A stretch of 44,796 nucleotides of DNA from UBA11889 sp002313255 (GTDB lineage Bacteria; Pseudomonadota; Gammaproteobacteria; Pseudomonadales; Azotimanducaceae): assembly GCA_913045265.1 (NCBI GenBank), contig CAJWQX010000026.1, forward strand, positions 1 through 44,796, written 5' to 3'. The position numbers were made by a program, and so were the translations under genes. Below are positions 18,131 through 26,149 of the stretch, piece by piece (within the stretch, counting starts at the first letter, position 1; every line of letters starts with the position of its first letter). The notes beneath the pieces were generated by a model. That model was not told the DNA's origin. It saw nothing but the letters and a program-made list of their open reading frames with translations, and did no database searches.

Positions 18131-18162
18131 ACCAACCCCACTGTCGCTGCAGACCTTTGTGA

Positions 18163-18876
18163 TCACAACGTCCGCGTCCGAAGACCCTGGCTAACGCGTA
18201 GTTCGAGTGTGTGAGCGGTTGCGGGCTGGGTGGCTAGGAATACCGCCGCGTCGGCTATGTCTTCCGCTTGAATCAGAGAATCGGGGTCTTCGGTTGGAAA
18301 TCCTTCGCTTCGCATCTGCGACACCGTCGCATCTGGCAAAATGACGTGCGACCGGATCCCTTGCATCAGGTATTCAGCAACGAGCGTCTTGGTAAATCCC
18401 ATGACGCCATGCTTTGAGGCGGCATACGCCGATCGATTGGCTGGACCCACAACGCCCGCGCCTGAAGATATATTGATGATGCAACCACTGCCCTGCTCGA
18501 GCATGGTGGGTAACGCGTATTTTGTGCAGAGGAACACGCCGCGCAAATTGACGTTCAGCACGTTGTCCCAGTCCACCGTGGGTAACTCGTGTACCGGCAA
18601 TCGCGCAACAGCACCGGCATTGTTGACGAGAATATCGATCCGACCGAGCTCACCGACCGTGGCATCGATCAAGTCCCGTATCTGTTGCTCATCTGCTATG
18701 TCGCATGGAACAGAAAGACCGTCTATCTCTTGCGCCACCGCATCAATTTCTTCTTTGCTGCGCGCCGCACAGACCACTTTCGCGCCGGCTGCCGCGAAGG
18801 CGACCGCGATCGCCTTACCTATCCCCCGCCCTGCGCCAGTAACGATCGCGACCTTTTCATCAAGCTGCATGCCCAT
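18163..18876 (-). CDS. SDR-family oxidoreductase
   Basis: A 237-residue classical SDR: TGAGRGIGKA at the N-terminus, NNAG in the fourth strand, catalytic Ser in NISSGAG and YAASK with the catalytic Tyr-Lys. Length and motifs fit 3-oxoacyl-ACP reductase-like (FabG-like) or alcohol dehydrogenases. GGGGGAAGAG immediately precedes the ATG. The C-terminus (LELRVSQGLRTRTL) lacks the usual xDGG ending. The gene stands apart from the MFS gene upstream by about 130 nt, so cotranscription is possible but not shown. Confidence 0.85.
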   Translation of the reverse strand: MGMQLDEKVAIVTGAGRGIGKAIAVAFAAAGAKVVCAARSKEEIDAVAQEIDGLSVPCDIADEQQIRDLIDATVGELGRIDILVNNAGAVARLPVHELPTVDWDNVLNVNLRGVFLCTKYALPTMLEQGSGCIINISSGAGVVGPANRSAYAASKHGVMGFTKTLVAEYLMQGIRSHVILPDATVSQMRSEGFPTEDPDSLIQAEDIADAAVFLATQPATAHTLELRVSQGLRTRTL

Positions 18877-19007
18877 CTCTTCCCCCCACCACTAATGGCC
18901 CCAACATAGCACGCCGAAAAAGTTACATGGCGTGACCGGAGTTCGAATTCACCCCGTTGTACCAATTGCTACGCCAGACACATACGCGGGCTCAGCATGT
19001 CCTGTCA

Positions 19008-20162
19008 CTACAGCCTCGAACGCGCGCTGACGACTAGAATAGCGAGCACCAAGTACATACCACCACCCAATGCGATTCCCGCAGCATCAAAATCGAACGC
19101 GCCCAGTAACCACCATCCGAGCAACGGGCCGGTAGCAGCCCCAAAGTCCATACACGTGATGAAATCACGAAAAGGCCCCGAGCCCCGCTGGCTTACGGCA
19201 CCCGTTACCCCTGCCTGCAAGGCAGTACCGGACGCAAAAAACAGGACGGTTGATACAGCTACCAGGTAGACGCTGTACGCACTCGCAGCCAACAGCAACG
19301 CCATGCCGCCGAATAAGGTAAACCCCACGACGGTCGCTCTAACGCCAAATCGATCCGAGAGCCCTCCCAACCACGGAGCCGCCAGGGAATCGAGTACATA
19401 GCGCGCAGCAAGAACCGCGCCGGTTAGAGTCGCCGCCGATATCGTTGAGGCCGTGGTCCCCAAACGATCCGCGAGAACAGCGCCCAAGGTGGCCATCACA
19501 AGACCCGGGCCAACGACACCCAGGATAAATCCGATAACAGCATATATACGGACGTCCGCACTCGTCACGAGCGTTGCCGACGATTCGCTGACGAGCAAGG
19601 GACGATCGGGAAGCTTTGCTCGCATCGCGATAGGGATCGCAAGCAAGGATGCGCATGCGATAGCGGGCAATGCCGTCGAAAAACCCACCAGGTCGACCAA
19701 CAACGCACCTCCGAACAGTCCGGTCACGGAACCCAGACGCGAAATTCCGTTGTACACGCCCATGGTCCTTCCCGAGACCTCGGCTGGCACATCCCGCATC
19801 ACTTCGAGCACGCCAATGTGACGAATGAAGGACCAGGCCAAACCCCAGATTAATCGGGCCGCCAAAAGTACCGTGAATAGGGAGGTAAAGACGTACATGG
19901 CGGTTGTGAGAGAGCCCAACAAGAGCGCGCAAGCGAACAAGAGATCGGATCGAAAACGCTGCGTCATGCGGTACGCAAAGTGATTGGTTATGAGCCGAAT
20001 CCAACGATTGACCGAAAGAATGAGGCCAACTTCGATCGGTGCCAGACCCAGTTCTTCAAAGTAGACGGGCAAGACCGAATAGAGAACTTGGTCCCCCAGC
20101 AACGAAAACGCCGTCGCAACGCCGATGAAAACAACGGTTTTTGAAGGCTGTCTTATGGGCAT
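19008..20162 (-). CDS. Major facilitator superfamily transporter
   Basis: A 384-residue, very hydrophobic protein with about 12 predicted membrane segments. The first begins VFIGVATAFSLLGDQVLYSVLP. The loop between segments 2 and 3 (NRWIRLITNHFAYRM) and the G-x-L-x-D-R-x-G loop in the second half (GGLSDRFGVR) are MFS features. It is in the inner membrane, exporting or importing an unknown small molecule. No good ribosome-binding site precedes the ATG at 20162. The setting next to a phosphodiesterase and an SDR gives no substrate clue. Confidence 0.85.
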   Translation of the reverse strand: MPIRQPSKTVVFIGVATAFSLLGDQVLYSVLPVYFEELGLAPIEVGLILSVNRWIRLITNHFAYRMTQRFRSDLLFACALLLGSLTTAMYVFTSLFTVLLAARLIWGLAWSFIRHIGVLEVMRDVPAEVSGRTMGVYNGISRLGSVTGLFGGALLVDLVGFSTALPAIACASLLAIPIAMRAKLPDRPLLVSESSATLVTSADVRIYAVIGFILGVVGPGLVMATLGAVLADRLGTTASTISAATLTGAVLAARYVLDSLAAPWLGGLSDRFGVRATVVGFTLFGGMALLLAASAYSVYLVAVSTVLFFASGTALQAGVTGAVSQRGSGPFRDFITCMDFGAATGPLLGWWLLGAFDFDAAGIALGGGMYLVLAILVVSARSRL

Positions 20163-20241
20163 TGACGGTTTTTTATCTGAACGACCATCATAAAAGCTGC
20201 GACCGCCGGGAAGCGAGGTATGTCAATTCGGCGACAAAAAA

Positions 20242-21081
20242 CTACGAAACGACCCGTTTTCCTTCCCTCAATAAGGGTATCGGCGCTTCCCAATCACCTA
20301 TCGGTAGTACGTGCGACACCAATCCCGGACCCGTAGGAGACGCGTCTTCGAGCCAAAGATGAATCGCAATCGCCGGGGGTTCGTGAACGATGTTGAGTAC
20401 CCTATCGGCGCCCATGTCGAGTCCAAACGGGTAACACGTGGTAGGCCCGGAGGAGGCAATCGTGCCGCCAAAACTGGTCGTGATCGGACGGTGGATATGG
20501 CCCGCAAGTACACGAACCACTTGCGCGTGTTGCTTAAGGAGTTCGGCAAACTGCAACCCTCCACGCAGTAGTCCTTTCGCCGTGGTACCGGTCATGCCAC
20601 TGTAAAATGGCGGGTGATGCAGGGCCACGATGGTCGGTTGTTCACCGGCATCATCCAAACGGTCGCTCAACCAGTTAAGTCGGGCCGGGCAAAGCTCTCC
20701 CGGCGTCTCGTCCTCGATCACGGAATCGCAACAAATCAAACGCACGGGGAAGTCATCGATCACGTACTGCAAGAATTCGCCGTCCGTCGGCAGCATCGTT
20801 GATCCAGAAAAAACTTGCCTGAGCGCACCTCGTTCATCGTGGTTCCCGGGAATAAGTACGATGGGTACCTGCAACGGCTCGACGATTTCCCGAAAACGTT
20901 CGTAGCGCTCCACGTTACCCCGCGAGGCAATGTCGCCCGTATGGAGGACAAGATCCGGTAAAGGATCCATCGCGTTGATCACGGCCACGGCCTTCTCTAA
21001 CGCGGTATTCGTGTTAAAGCGGCCGTAGACGAGTGAATCTGACGCATCCACGTGGGTGTCAGAGATCTGCACTAGAATCAT
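20242..21081 (-). CDS. Calcineurin-like metallophosphoesterase (CpdA/Icc-like)
   Basis: A 279-residue protein with the full dinuclear metal set: ISDTHVDA (D-x-H), HTGDIAS (GD), PGNHDERG (GNHD), ALHHPPF and AGHIHRP (GHxH). Order, spacing and length fit class III cyclic nucleotide phosphodiesterases such as CpdA, although other phosphodiester substrates are possible. The start at 21081 is chosen because GGAG lies 8 nt upstream and the D-x-H strand then begins at residue 2; the frame stays open upstream to 21315 but that part is Arg/Cys-rich and unlike any protein. It is divergent from the GFA-family gene. Confidence 0.87.
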   Translation of the reverse strand: MILVQISDTHVDASDSLVYGRFNTNTALEKAVAVINAMDPLPDLVLHTGDIASRGNVERYERFREIVEPLQVPIVLIPGNHDERGALRQVFSGSTMLPTDGEFLQYVIDDFPVRLICCDSVIEDETPGELCPARLNWLSDRLDDAGEQPTIVALHHPPFYSGMTGTTAKGLLRGGLQFAELLKQHAQVVRVLAGHIHRPITTSFGGTIASSGPTTCYPFGLDMGADRVLNIVHEPPAIAIHLWLEDASPTGPGLVSHVLPIGDWEAPIPLLREGKRVVS

Positions 21082-21164
21082 AGGGAGACTCCGTTTGTTG
21101 GGGTTGACAGTGCGCTCGGCTTGTTCCTTTACTCTCCAAGATCTGACGCAACGGGGCAAGTGCC

Positions 21165-21605
21165 ATGACCACAGGAAAGTGCTATTGCGGTGCCGTAACT
21201 TATCAAATCGAAGGCGATATCGATTACATCGTTCACTGTCACTGTCGCAATTGTCGGCGCGCCTCGGGAGCCGCGTTTTACAGCGCCGGCTTTCTCGCAG
21301 CATCGCAATTTTCAATCACGTCGGGCGAAGCGAGAGTTCGCGAATTCAATTTTCCCGAGAATCCCGACGGTGCTCGTTGCTTTTGCGGTACGTGCGGCGG
21401 CCGCTTGTATATCCGCCTACCGATGCCCGGGCTGATCAACATCGCCATCAACACGCTCGATCAAGAGCCCCGTGAGGACATTGGCATCCACATCAACGTC
21501 GAATCAAAAGCTCCATGGGACGAAATCCCCGAGGGTCGTGACCAGCACAACGCGTTTCCACCCGACATGCTGACCCACCTGCGAGCGGTGATGCATAACG
21601 AGTAA
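21165..21605 (+). CDS. GFA-family zinc protein
   Basis: A 146-residue protein of the GFA (glutathione-dependent formaldehyde-activating / CENP-V) fold. The zinc cysteines are visible in GKCYCGAV, HCHCRNCRR and ARCFCGTCGG. The length is typical for single-domain members. Few members have a proven reaction and the name does not establish formaldehyde metabolism. Divergent from the phosphoesterase with an 83-nt intergenic region; the acyl-CoA dehydrogenase pair follows after 98 nt. Confidence 0.85.
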   Translation: MTTGKCYCGAVTYQIEGDIDYIVHCHCRNCRRASGAAFYSAGFLAASQFSITSGEARVREFNFPENPDGARCFCGTCGGRLYIRLPMPGLINIAINTLDQEPREDIGIHINVESKAPWDEIPEGRDQHNAFPPDMLTHLRAVMHNE

Positions 21606-21703
21606 GTCGCTACAACAGACCCTTGATGCCTATCCAAGGCCTAGTACGCGAGCCATTATTTCTCTAAGCTCATTTTTGACTTAGCGCTTCGGAGACGTAC
21701 CGG

Positions 21704-22864
21704 ATGGAAATAGACCTAAGCCCTGAAGATTTCGAGTTCCGACAAGAAGTCCGCGACTTTCTTAAGGAAAACACGGCCAAACCCGGCGCCGATTACTCGC
21801 AATGGCGATTGGATTATTTTAAGAAAGCGGCCGCAAAAGGCGGCTGGGACGTGCCCAAGTGGCCGGTCGAGTTTGGCGGGCCCGGCTGGTCGCCGACGCA
21901 ACACTACATCTGGGAACAAGAAACCGTGACCGCGTCATTACCTTGGGACATGCCGTTCGGCATCGGTATGCTTGCCCCGATCCTCATGAATTATGGTTCC
22001 AAAGAACAAATTGACCGGTTCTTGCCCGACATCCGCGAGCGCAACGTCAACTGGTGCCAAGGATATTCAGAACCCGGAGCGGGATCCGACCTCGCTTCGC
22101 TAAAAACCAAAGCCGTGCTATCCGATGACGGCACACACTACACCGTCACTGGCACGAAAGTGTGGACGACGATGGCACACATGGCCGACTGGATGTTTTG
22201 CCTCACACGCACCGACGATACCGGTATCAAGCAAGAAGGCATTACGTTCCTGCTCATCCCCATGAAACAAGACGGGATCGAAGTCACACCCATCATCACG
22301 CTCGGTGGCGCCCATAGTGTCAACATGGTGCATATCACCGAGGTTAAGGTCCCCGTCGAAAACCGCATCGGAGAAGAAGGCAAGGGCTGGACGTACGCCA
22401 AGGGCTTACTGCAACACGAACGGACAGGACTTGCCGGTATTTCTCGCTCCATCGTGGCTCTCGAGAACTTAAAGCGTCAGGCGCAGTCCGTACCCCGCGG
22501 CAACCGCACACTCATGGACGACCCCGCTTTCAAAAGCAAAGTTGCAGAACTTGAAATTGACCTGTTGGCGGTCGAATTCACGGAGCTGAGAAGCCTCGCA
22601 GCCGCGGCCTCAGGCGATGACCCAGGGCCCGAATCTTCGATTCTGAAACTTAAAGGCACCGAAATTCAACAACGTATCCAGAAGCTAACGGTCGAAGCCG
22701 GCGGTATTTACTCGGCAGCATGGGGTGTTCCCGTGGGACATAAATTTGCCCGCAGCGGCATGCAGGGATACCTCGGGGGTCGTGCTAACACGATCTATGG
22801 TGGTGCCAGCGAAGTGCAGAAGGACGTCATCGCGAAAAACGTCTTGGGGCTCAAGAGATCGTGA
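21704..22864 (+). CDS. Acyl-CoA dehydrogenase, large-subunit type
   Basis: A 386-residue flavoprotein with the three-domain acyl-CoA dehydrogenase layout: an N-terminal helical part with GWDVPKWPVEFGG, a middle beta part with YSEPGAGSDLA and TGTKVWTT, and a C-terminal helical part ending YGGASEVQKDVIAKNVLGL. The YEG catalytic Glu of short/medium-chain enzymes is Gly here, as in many FadE-type proteins. The next gene overlaps by four bases (GTGA), so the two are translationally coupled and may form a heteromer, like pimeloyl-CoA or steroid-side-chain dehydrogenases. GGAGACG precedes the ATG. Confidence 0.88.
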   Translation: MEIDLSPEDFEFRQEVRDFLKENTAKPGADYSQWRLDYFKKAAAKGGWDVPKWPVEFGGPGWSPTQHYIWEQETVTASLPWDMPFGIGMLAPILMNYGSKEQIDRFLPDIRERNVNWCQGYSEPGAGSDLASLKTKAVLSDDGTHYTVTGTKVWTTMAHMADWMFCLTRTDDTGIKQEGITFLLIPMKQDGIEVTPIITLGGAHSVNMVHITEVKVPVENRIGEEGKGWTYAKGLLQHERTGLAGISRSIVALENLKRQAQSVPRGNRTLMDDPAFKSKVAELEIDLLAVEFTELRSLAAAASGDDPGPESSILKLKGTEIQQRIQKLTVEAGGIYSAAWGVPVGHKFARSGMQGYLGGRANTIYGGASEVQKDVIAKNVLGLKRS

Positions 22865-23967
22865 ACTTCGATATTTCTGAAGAACAGCAACTGTTGCAAC
22901 AGTCGGTCGAACGCTTCGTTAACGAAAACTACGATCTCGCCACTCGTCGAAAATTGGTCGACAGTCCACAAGGTTATAGCGATGACAACTGGTCCCAGAT
23001 GGCGGAACTCGGATGGTTAGCACTACCGTTTGATGAATCGGACGGTGGTTTTGGTGGTAACCAAATCGACACCATGCTCGTCATGGAGCAGTTCGGGCGC
23101 GGCTTGGTCGTTGAGCCGTATTTCGCCAATATTGTTCTCGGTGGCGGCATCCTGAAACAGTCATCAAACCTCGAGCTAAAAACCTCGTTGTTGCCCGGCA
23201 TCATCACTGGGGACGTACGTTTGACACTCGCGCACGCGGAAGAGCAATCACGTTTTGACCTAGACGACGTTGTCACGACCGCTCGAGAAGACGGCGATCA
23301 TTACGTTCTCAACGGTAAGAAGTCCATGGTCCCGAACGCGGCCACCGCAACCCACGTCATCGTGTCAGCAAGAACGGGAGGGGGGCAACGGGACAAAGAC
23401 GGTATCGTGTTGTTGCTTATCGATAGTGGTGATCTCGACGGTAACCATTTCCCGACGGTCGATGGCGGCCGCGCGTCCGAACTGTCGCTCGATAATGTTC
23501 GCGTTCCGGCCGAGCGGATTATTGGTGACTTTAACCTGCTGGCAAAGGCAGCCCAAGACGCCGTTCTCGCACTGTCTGCGGAGGCGTTGGGCTGCATGGA
23601 GGTTTTATACAAGAGCACCGTGGAATACACCCAGGAGCGCGAGCAGTTTGACCATCCGTTGTCTGATTTTCAGGTCGTACAGCATCGTATGGTCGATATG
23701 TTTGTGGAATACGAGCAATGCAAATCGCTGCTCTACCGCGCCACACTGGAAGCGGTCCAGGACGCGCCCACCGCCGCGCGAACATCGCACGCGCTAAAAC
23801 ATTTGATAGGTAAATCCGCGGGTTTCATCGGCGAAAACGCGGTTCAATTGCACGGTGGGATGGGCATGACCGAAGAATTAGCCATCGGACACTACTTTAA
23901 ACGGTTGTTGGTCATCGAATCGCAATTCGGCAATACCGATTACCACCTGACGCAATTTGCGGACTAA
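22861..23967 (+). CDS. Acyl-CoA dehydrogenase, small-subunit type
   Basis: A 368-residue acyl-CoA dehydrogenase starting at a GTG that overlaps the upstream stop. The N-terminus (NFDISEEQQLL, ALPFDESDGGFGG) and the C-terminal QLHGGMGMTEELAIGHYFKRL resemble small subunits of two-gene acyl-CoA dehydrogenases such as PimD. The middle domain is shorter and diverged (LTLAHAEEQSRF) compared with the partner. Together with the upstream gene it probably oxidises a bulky or dicarboxylic acyl-CoA; the substrate is inferred only from pairing. Its stop overlaps the stop of the convergent hydrolase gene by four bases. Confidence 0.87.
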   Translation: MNFDISEEQQLLQQSVERFVNENYDLATRRKLVDSPQGYSDDNWSQMAELGWLALPFDESDGGFGGNQIDTMLVMEQFGRGLVVEPYFANIVLGGGILKQSSNLELKTSLLPGIITGDVRLTLAHAEEQSRFDLDDVVTTAREDGDHYVLNGKKSMVPNAATATHVIVSARTGGGQRDKDGIVLLLIDSGDLDGNHFPTVDGGRASELSLDNVRVPAERIIGDFNLLAKAAQDAVLALSAEALGCMEVLYKSTVEYTQEREQFDHPLSDFQVVQHRMVDMFVEYEQCKSLLYRATLEAVQDAPTAARTSHALKHLIGKSAGFIGENAVQLHGGMGMTEELAIGHYFKRLLVIESQFGNTDYHLTQFAD

Positions 23968-25394
23968 GCCGAGCGTCGCTCAGGTACCAACTCCATCAGC
24001 GCTGAAAGTGTTTGATCAAGCGAGATCTGGGATTTTGCCGCTCCTGAAAAGTGGCCAATCCGCACCACCACTAGATCGCGGGATGGGACGATGATCGTTT
24101 TCTGACCGCCTGCGCCGGCCATAAAATACGCATCTTCTGGAACCGGCATCCTTGTGGCGCGTGGACCACGGTTCAACCAGAAGAAGCCTCCGTAGATCGG
24201 TCGGCCATCCGCGATCCAGCCCGGCGCCGGCGTGCTGACAAATTCTGACCAGCCTTCTGGCAACAACCGCTTGCCGGCCACCACGCCATCTTGCAGATAC
24301 AAATTCGCCAGTCGCGCCCAATCCCGCGCACTAATGAACTCGTAGCCGTTGAGTAGAAAGTTCCCAAAGGGATCGGTTTCAAGTACCGCAGTGCGGACAC
24401 CGATTTGGTCAAACAATGCATGCTGGGGGAACGCGTGGTAGTTCTCGCCACGAGATTCGACCGCCAGCCGTACTAAGTAATTCGCAAGTAATGGATCGCC
24501 ATTGCGGTAACGCCCGACCTGACCAGGCGGCCACTGTTGGGACCGTGTCGCAGCGTAGTGATACGCGTCCACGCCGCCCGTGTAGACATACAAATGGTCC
24601 GGATATCCCTCCCTCGGGTCGTAATCGGGATCCATCATGGCCCGAAACCGCAACCCGCTCGACATTTGTACAATGTCGGCCACCCGGATCGATGCTCTAG
24701 TATCACCCCCCGATTGCCATTCTGGGATGGGTGCTGGCTGATCCAAGGCATATTTTCCTTCGTGTACGAGCAATCCGAGGAGCGTTGCCGTCAGACTCTT
24801 ACCCATCGACCAACTCTCGAGCGGGGTCGTCAAATCGACACCATCGCCGTAACGCTCAGCGACCAACGATCCTTGGTGAGTGACCACCACCGCCGAGGTC
24901 ATGCTCCCGTCGCCAAAGGCTAGATCCACGGCATTGGCGATAGCTTTGTGATCGAGGGAGCCCCGATATTCGTCAACCACGTCACCAAGGGGCCAGCGTT
25001 GCGTGTCTGCGGGCGGGAGGGTTGATTCAACGATGCTTGGCGTAAAAAAAACGTCGTCGGCTTCCAGCGGTATCGCGACAGCGCCCTGGCTACCACAAAT
25101 CGTCGCGGTTCGGGTGACTCCGTTATCTAGGGCCACATGTACGCTCCGGGATTCAACATCGACGCGAATGTCCGTGACATGTGATCGATCTTCGTAAGGA
25201 GCGGTGAAGTAACCGTTATGTTGGGCCACAAACGTTGAATCGAGTCCCGCCAAAAAGACATTCGAACAGAGGACTTTGGCAAACCCGGCCCCAAAATGGG
25301 AGATAGGATCGCCCGGCGGTATGTCATAGTTGCCGCCTAAATCGAGCGCTTTCGCTCGCGTCAAGATGTCAACAGCATCTTCCACCGAATTCAC
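23964..25394 (-). CDS. Class C beta-lactamase-like serine hydrolase
   Basis: A 476-residue protein. The nucleophile motif S196-M-G-K199 and the second motif Y296-R-N298 are present, and MAGAGGQKTIIVPSRDLVV near the end is typical of the 6-aminohexanoate-dimer-hydrolase/esterase branch of the penicillin-binding fold. The first about 130 residues lie before the catalytic domain and form a beta-rich extra domain. No signal peptide is seen, so it is probably cytoplasmic and an esterase or amidase rather than a resistance lactamase. Start GTG at 25394; GAGGGG stands about 11 nt upstream, a loose spacing. Confidence 0.83.
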   Translation of the reverse strand: MNSVEDAVDILTRAKALDLGGNYDIPPGDPISHFGAGFAKVLCSNVFLAGLDSTFVAQHNGYFTAPYEDRSHVTDIRVDVESRSVHVALDNGVTRTATICGSQGAVAIPLEADDVFFTPSIVESTLPPADTQRWPLGDVVDEYRGSLDHKAIANAVDLAFGDGSMTSAVVVTHQGSLVAERYGDGVDLTTPLESWSMGKSLTATLLGLLVHEGKYALDQPAPIPEWQSGGDTRASIRVADIVQMSSGLRFRAMMDPDYDPREGYPDHLYVYTGGVDAYHYAATRSQQWPPGQVGRYRNGDPLLANYLVRLAVESRGENYHAFPQHALFDQIGVRTAVLETDPFGNFLLNGYEFISARDWARLANLYLQDGVVAGKRLLPEGWSEFVSTPAPGWIADGRPIYGGFFWLNRGPRATRMPVPEDAYFMAGAGGQKTIIVPSRDLVVVRIGHFSGAAKSQISLDQTLSALMELVPERRSA

Positions 25395-25529
25395 CCAACG
25401 TAATTCCCCTCATCGTTCAATCCGCATGTTCAATGAGCTATTAACGGGCCGACGTCATCCGTTCGAACCATTCGCGTTTGCGAACAACTAAGATCTCTCG
25501 TCGATTAAACGCTCGAAAGCCAGTGTGCT

Positions 25530-25943
25530 TCAGCGCCGTCGAGTTCGCGATGGTGCAAACATCTGCTTGGTCTTGGTTGTAAGCACCGTCCTGTACTGCT
25601 CATAAAGCATGTACTGGTCGTCATCAAGAACCGTTCGCATCTCTTTATCCATTTTTCGGGCGTGTCGAGCAACGGCTTGTTTCATACGCCGTGGTATGTC
25701 GGATTTTTGTTGTTTCCTCATTGAGGCGTATTCAGATATTGCTGCATCTAAAAAGTCGGCAACGGCGCCACGCAACCGTTCAAACTGGTCCTTCGACATC
25801 CGTAAATTCGACATCGCTTGACGGACTTCCGGATCTGCCCAGGGCGTCCAGCCTTGACCAACTGCTTGCTGTGCATATGAGGGACCTACCATCGCCGTTA
25901 TCAGAAAGACAACGCTTAAAGCATGCAACCATCGTGTTTTCAT
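25530..25943 (-). CDS. Small periplasmic helical protein (paralogue of 29735-30160)
   Basis: A 137-residue protein. The ATG at 25943 is chosen because it begins a clean signal peptide (MKTRWLHALSVVFLITAMV, cut near SYAQ) and GGAG lies upstream. The mature part is charged and helical: an LRMSKDQFERLRG segment, a basic middle and LDDDQYMLYEQYRT. It aligns along its length with the 141-residue protein at 29735-30160, with 54 residues against 53 between the two DQ/EQ anchor points. The L-x-x-x-Q-x-x-x-Y pattern recalls Spy/CpxP-like or LTXXQ periplasmic proteins, but homology is not established. Function unknown. Confidence 0.75.
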   Translation of the reverse strand: MKTRWLHALSVVFLITAMVGPSYAQQAVGQGWTPWADPEVRQAMSNLRMSKDQFERLRGAVADFLDAAISEYASMRKQQKSDIPRRMKQAVARHARKMDKEMRTVLDDDQYMLYEQYRTVLTTKTKQMFAPSRTRRR

Positions 25944-26101
25944 CGTGATCTCCACCTCAGGAAGCTGAATATAGTCCGGATTTCTTCGGCCGGGTAGCAC
26001 CAGTTGTCGTCTTCATCGAGCCCCTTAGTTCGAGGAGTGCACGGCTTCTAGACGTTGCCGATTGCTTTGATGTGTCGAAGACGTTGTCAAGATAGGGCCA
26101 T

Positions 26102-26130
26102 AAAAAAGGCGCACCGAAGTGCGCCTTTTT
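26102..26130 (-). terminator. Rho-independent terminator of the TonB receptor gene
   Basis: GGCGCAC-CGAA-GTGCGCC, a 7-bp GC stem with a tetraloop, flanked by A6 on one side and T5 on the other, lies 20 nt after the stop at 26150. It could act in both directions. The stem core is repeated at 29661-29680. Confidence 0.88.
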
Positions 26131-26149
26131 AGTGCCGAGTGAGTGCTAA

